The position numbers and the translations under genes were made by a program. A DNA stretch of 64,000 bases, taken from Arthrobacter pascens. GTDB lineage: Bacteria; Actinomycetota; Actinomycetes; Actinomycetales; Micrococcaceae. The stretch is taken from contig NZ_JAFHKT010000136.1 in the NCBI RefSeq assembly GCF_017052465.1, positions 62,001 through 126,000 of the forward strand, given 5' to 3'. Under the pieces are notes generated by a model, which saw only the letters and a program-made list of their open reading frames with translations, ran no database searches and was not told where the DNA came from. How positions within the stretch are numbered: the stretch's first letter is position 1; each line of letters opens with the position of its first letter. Positions 63,897 through 64,000 of the stretch are shown piece after piece.

Positions 63897-64000
63897 GCGG
63901 TCTGTTCCGGTGCATACAGGACCATGGCATCGCCCTGCCCGCCTCCGCCACACAGGGCTGCAACTCCACGGCCTGTTCCGCGGCGGCCCAGTTCCAGAGC
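63893..64000 (-). CDS. C-terminal end of an acetyl-CoA C-acetyltransferase (partial)
   Basis: The last 35 codons of a thiolase: [19 protein letters not shown] contains the second catalytic Cys and the glycine-rich loop that ends biosynthetic thiolases. The rest of the gene lies beyond the window. It is coupled by a 4-nt overlap to the glycerate kinase gene. Confidence 0.85.
   Translation of the reverse strand, partial: ALELGRRGTGRGVAALCGGGGQGDAMVLYAPEQTA

Overview
The window is high-GC actinobacterial chromosome with many GTG and TTG starts. It carries several families typical of the group: DUF3000, DUF6421, TIGR03085, the trp-operon membrane protein TIGR02234, an HGxxPAAW protein and a PdtaR-type ANTAR regulator. 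Gene order (fmt-rsmB-rpe-rib, hisE/G/F/I-trpE-C-B-A-lgt-gltBD-pyk-pdtaR) and protein similarity suggest Arthrobacter/Pseudarthrobacter (Micrococcaceae). That assignment is inference from recognition, not from a search.

Layout. 1-0.9 kb: end of a Gfo/Idh/MocA-type oxidoreductase and a hydroxypyruvate-isomerase-like gene. 0.9-4.6 kb: a lower-GC island on the minus strand with a lactococcin-972-like bacteriocin precursor, a large DUF1430-type membrane protein and an ABC ATPase. 4.6-6.2 kb: a cold-shock-domain protein, a truncated acetyltransferase and a lipoprotein. 6.3-16.5 kb: mostly minus-strand housekeeping genes: a fatty-acid beta-oxidation pair behind a recognisable promoter/operator, RNase D, DUF3000, threonine aldolase, an SDR coupled to DUF6421, MsrB and an unknown protein. 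16.6-21.5 kb: an alpha/beta hydrolase, YbaK, SufE plus sulfurtransferase, ZapE and a small Rv0909-like protein. 21.6-22.6 kb: five tRNAs on the minus strand (Val, Gly, Val, Cys, Gly) and a divergent tRNA-Val(CAC). 22.6-27.4 kb: a PD-(D/E)XK nuclease, then def-fmt-rsmB-rpe. 27.4-31.5 kb: FMN riboswitch and ribD-ribE-ribB-ribA-ribH with overlapping start/stop codons. 31.6-49.9 kb: histidine, tryptophan and glutamate synthesis, Lgt and pyruvate kinase. 50-51.8 kb: PdtaR, tRNA-Leu and a non-coding stretch with degenerate repeats. 51.8-62.1 kb: a sugar-utilisation island (AXE1 esterase, GH3, GH78, solute-binding lipoprotein, two permeases, divergent LacI regulator with palindromic operators). 62.2-64 kb: gamma-carbonic anhydrase, glycerate kinase and the end of a thiolase.

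How the parts work together. The bacteriocin island looks like a complete producer/export-immunity unit. The sugar island imports a glycoside through an ABC importer that lacks its own ATPase, and cleaves it inside the cell with three enzymes that lack visible signal peptides. The rib, his, trp and glt genes form ordinary biosynthetic operons, with RNA-level controls visible as the FMN riboswitch, intercistronic hairpins and translational coupling. Several genes appear to be leaderless, with a TANNNT -10 box 6-9 nt before the start codon.
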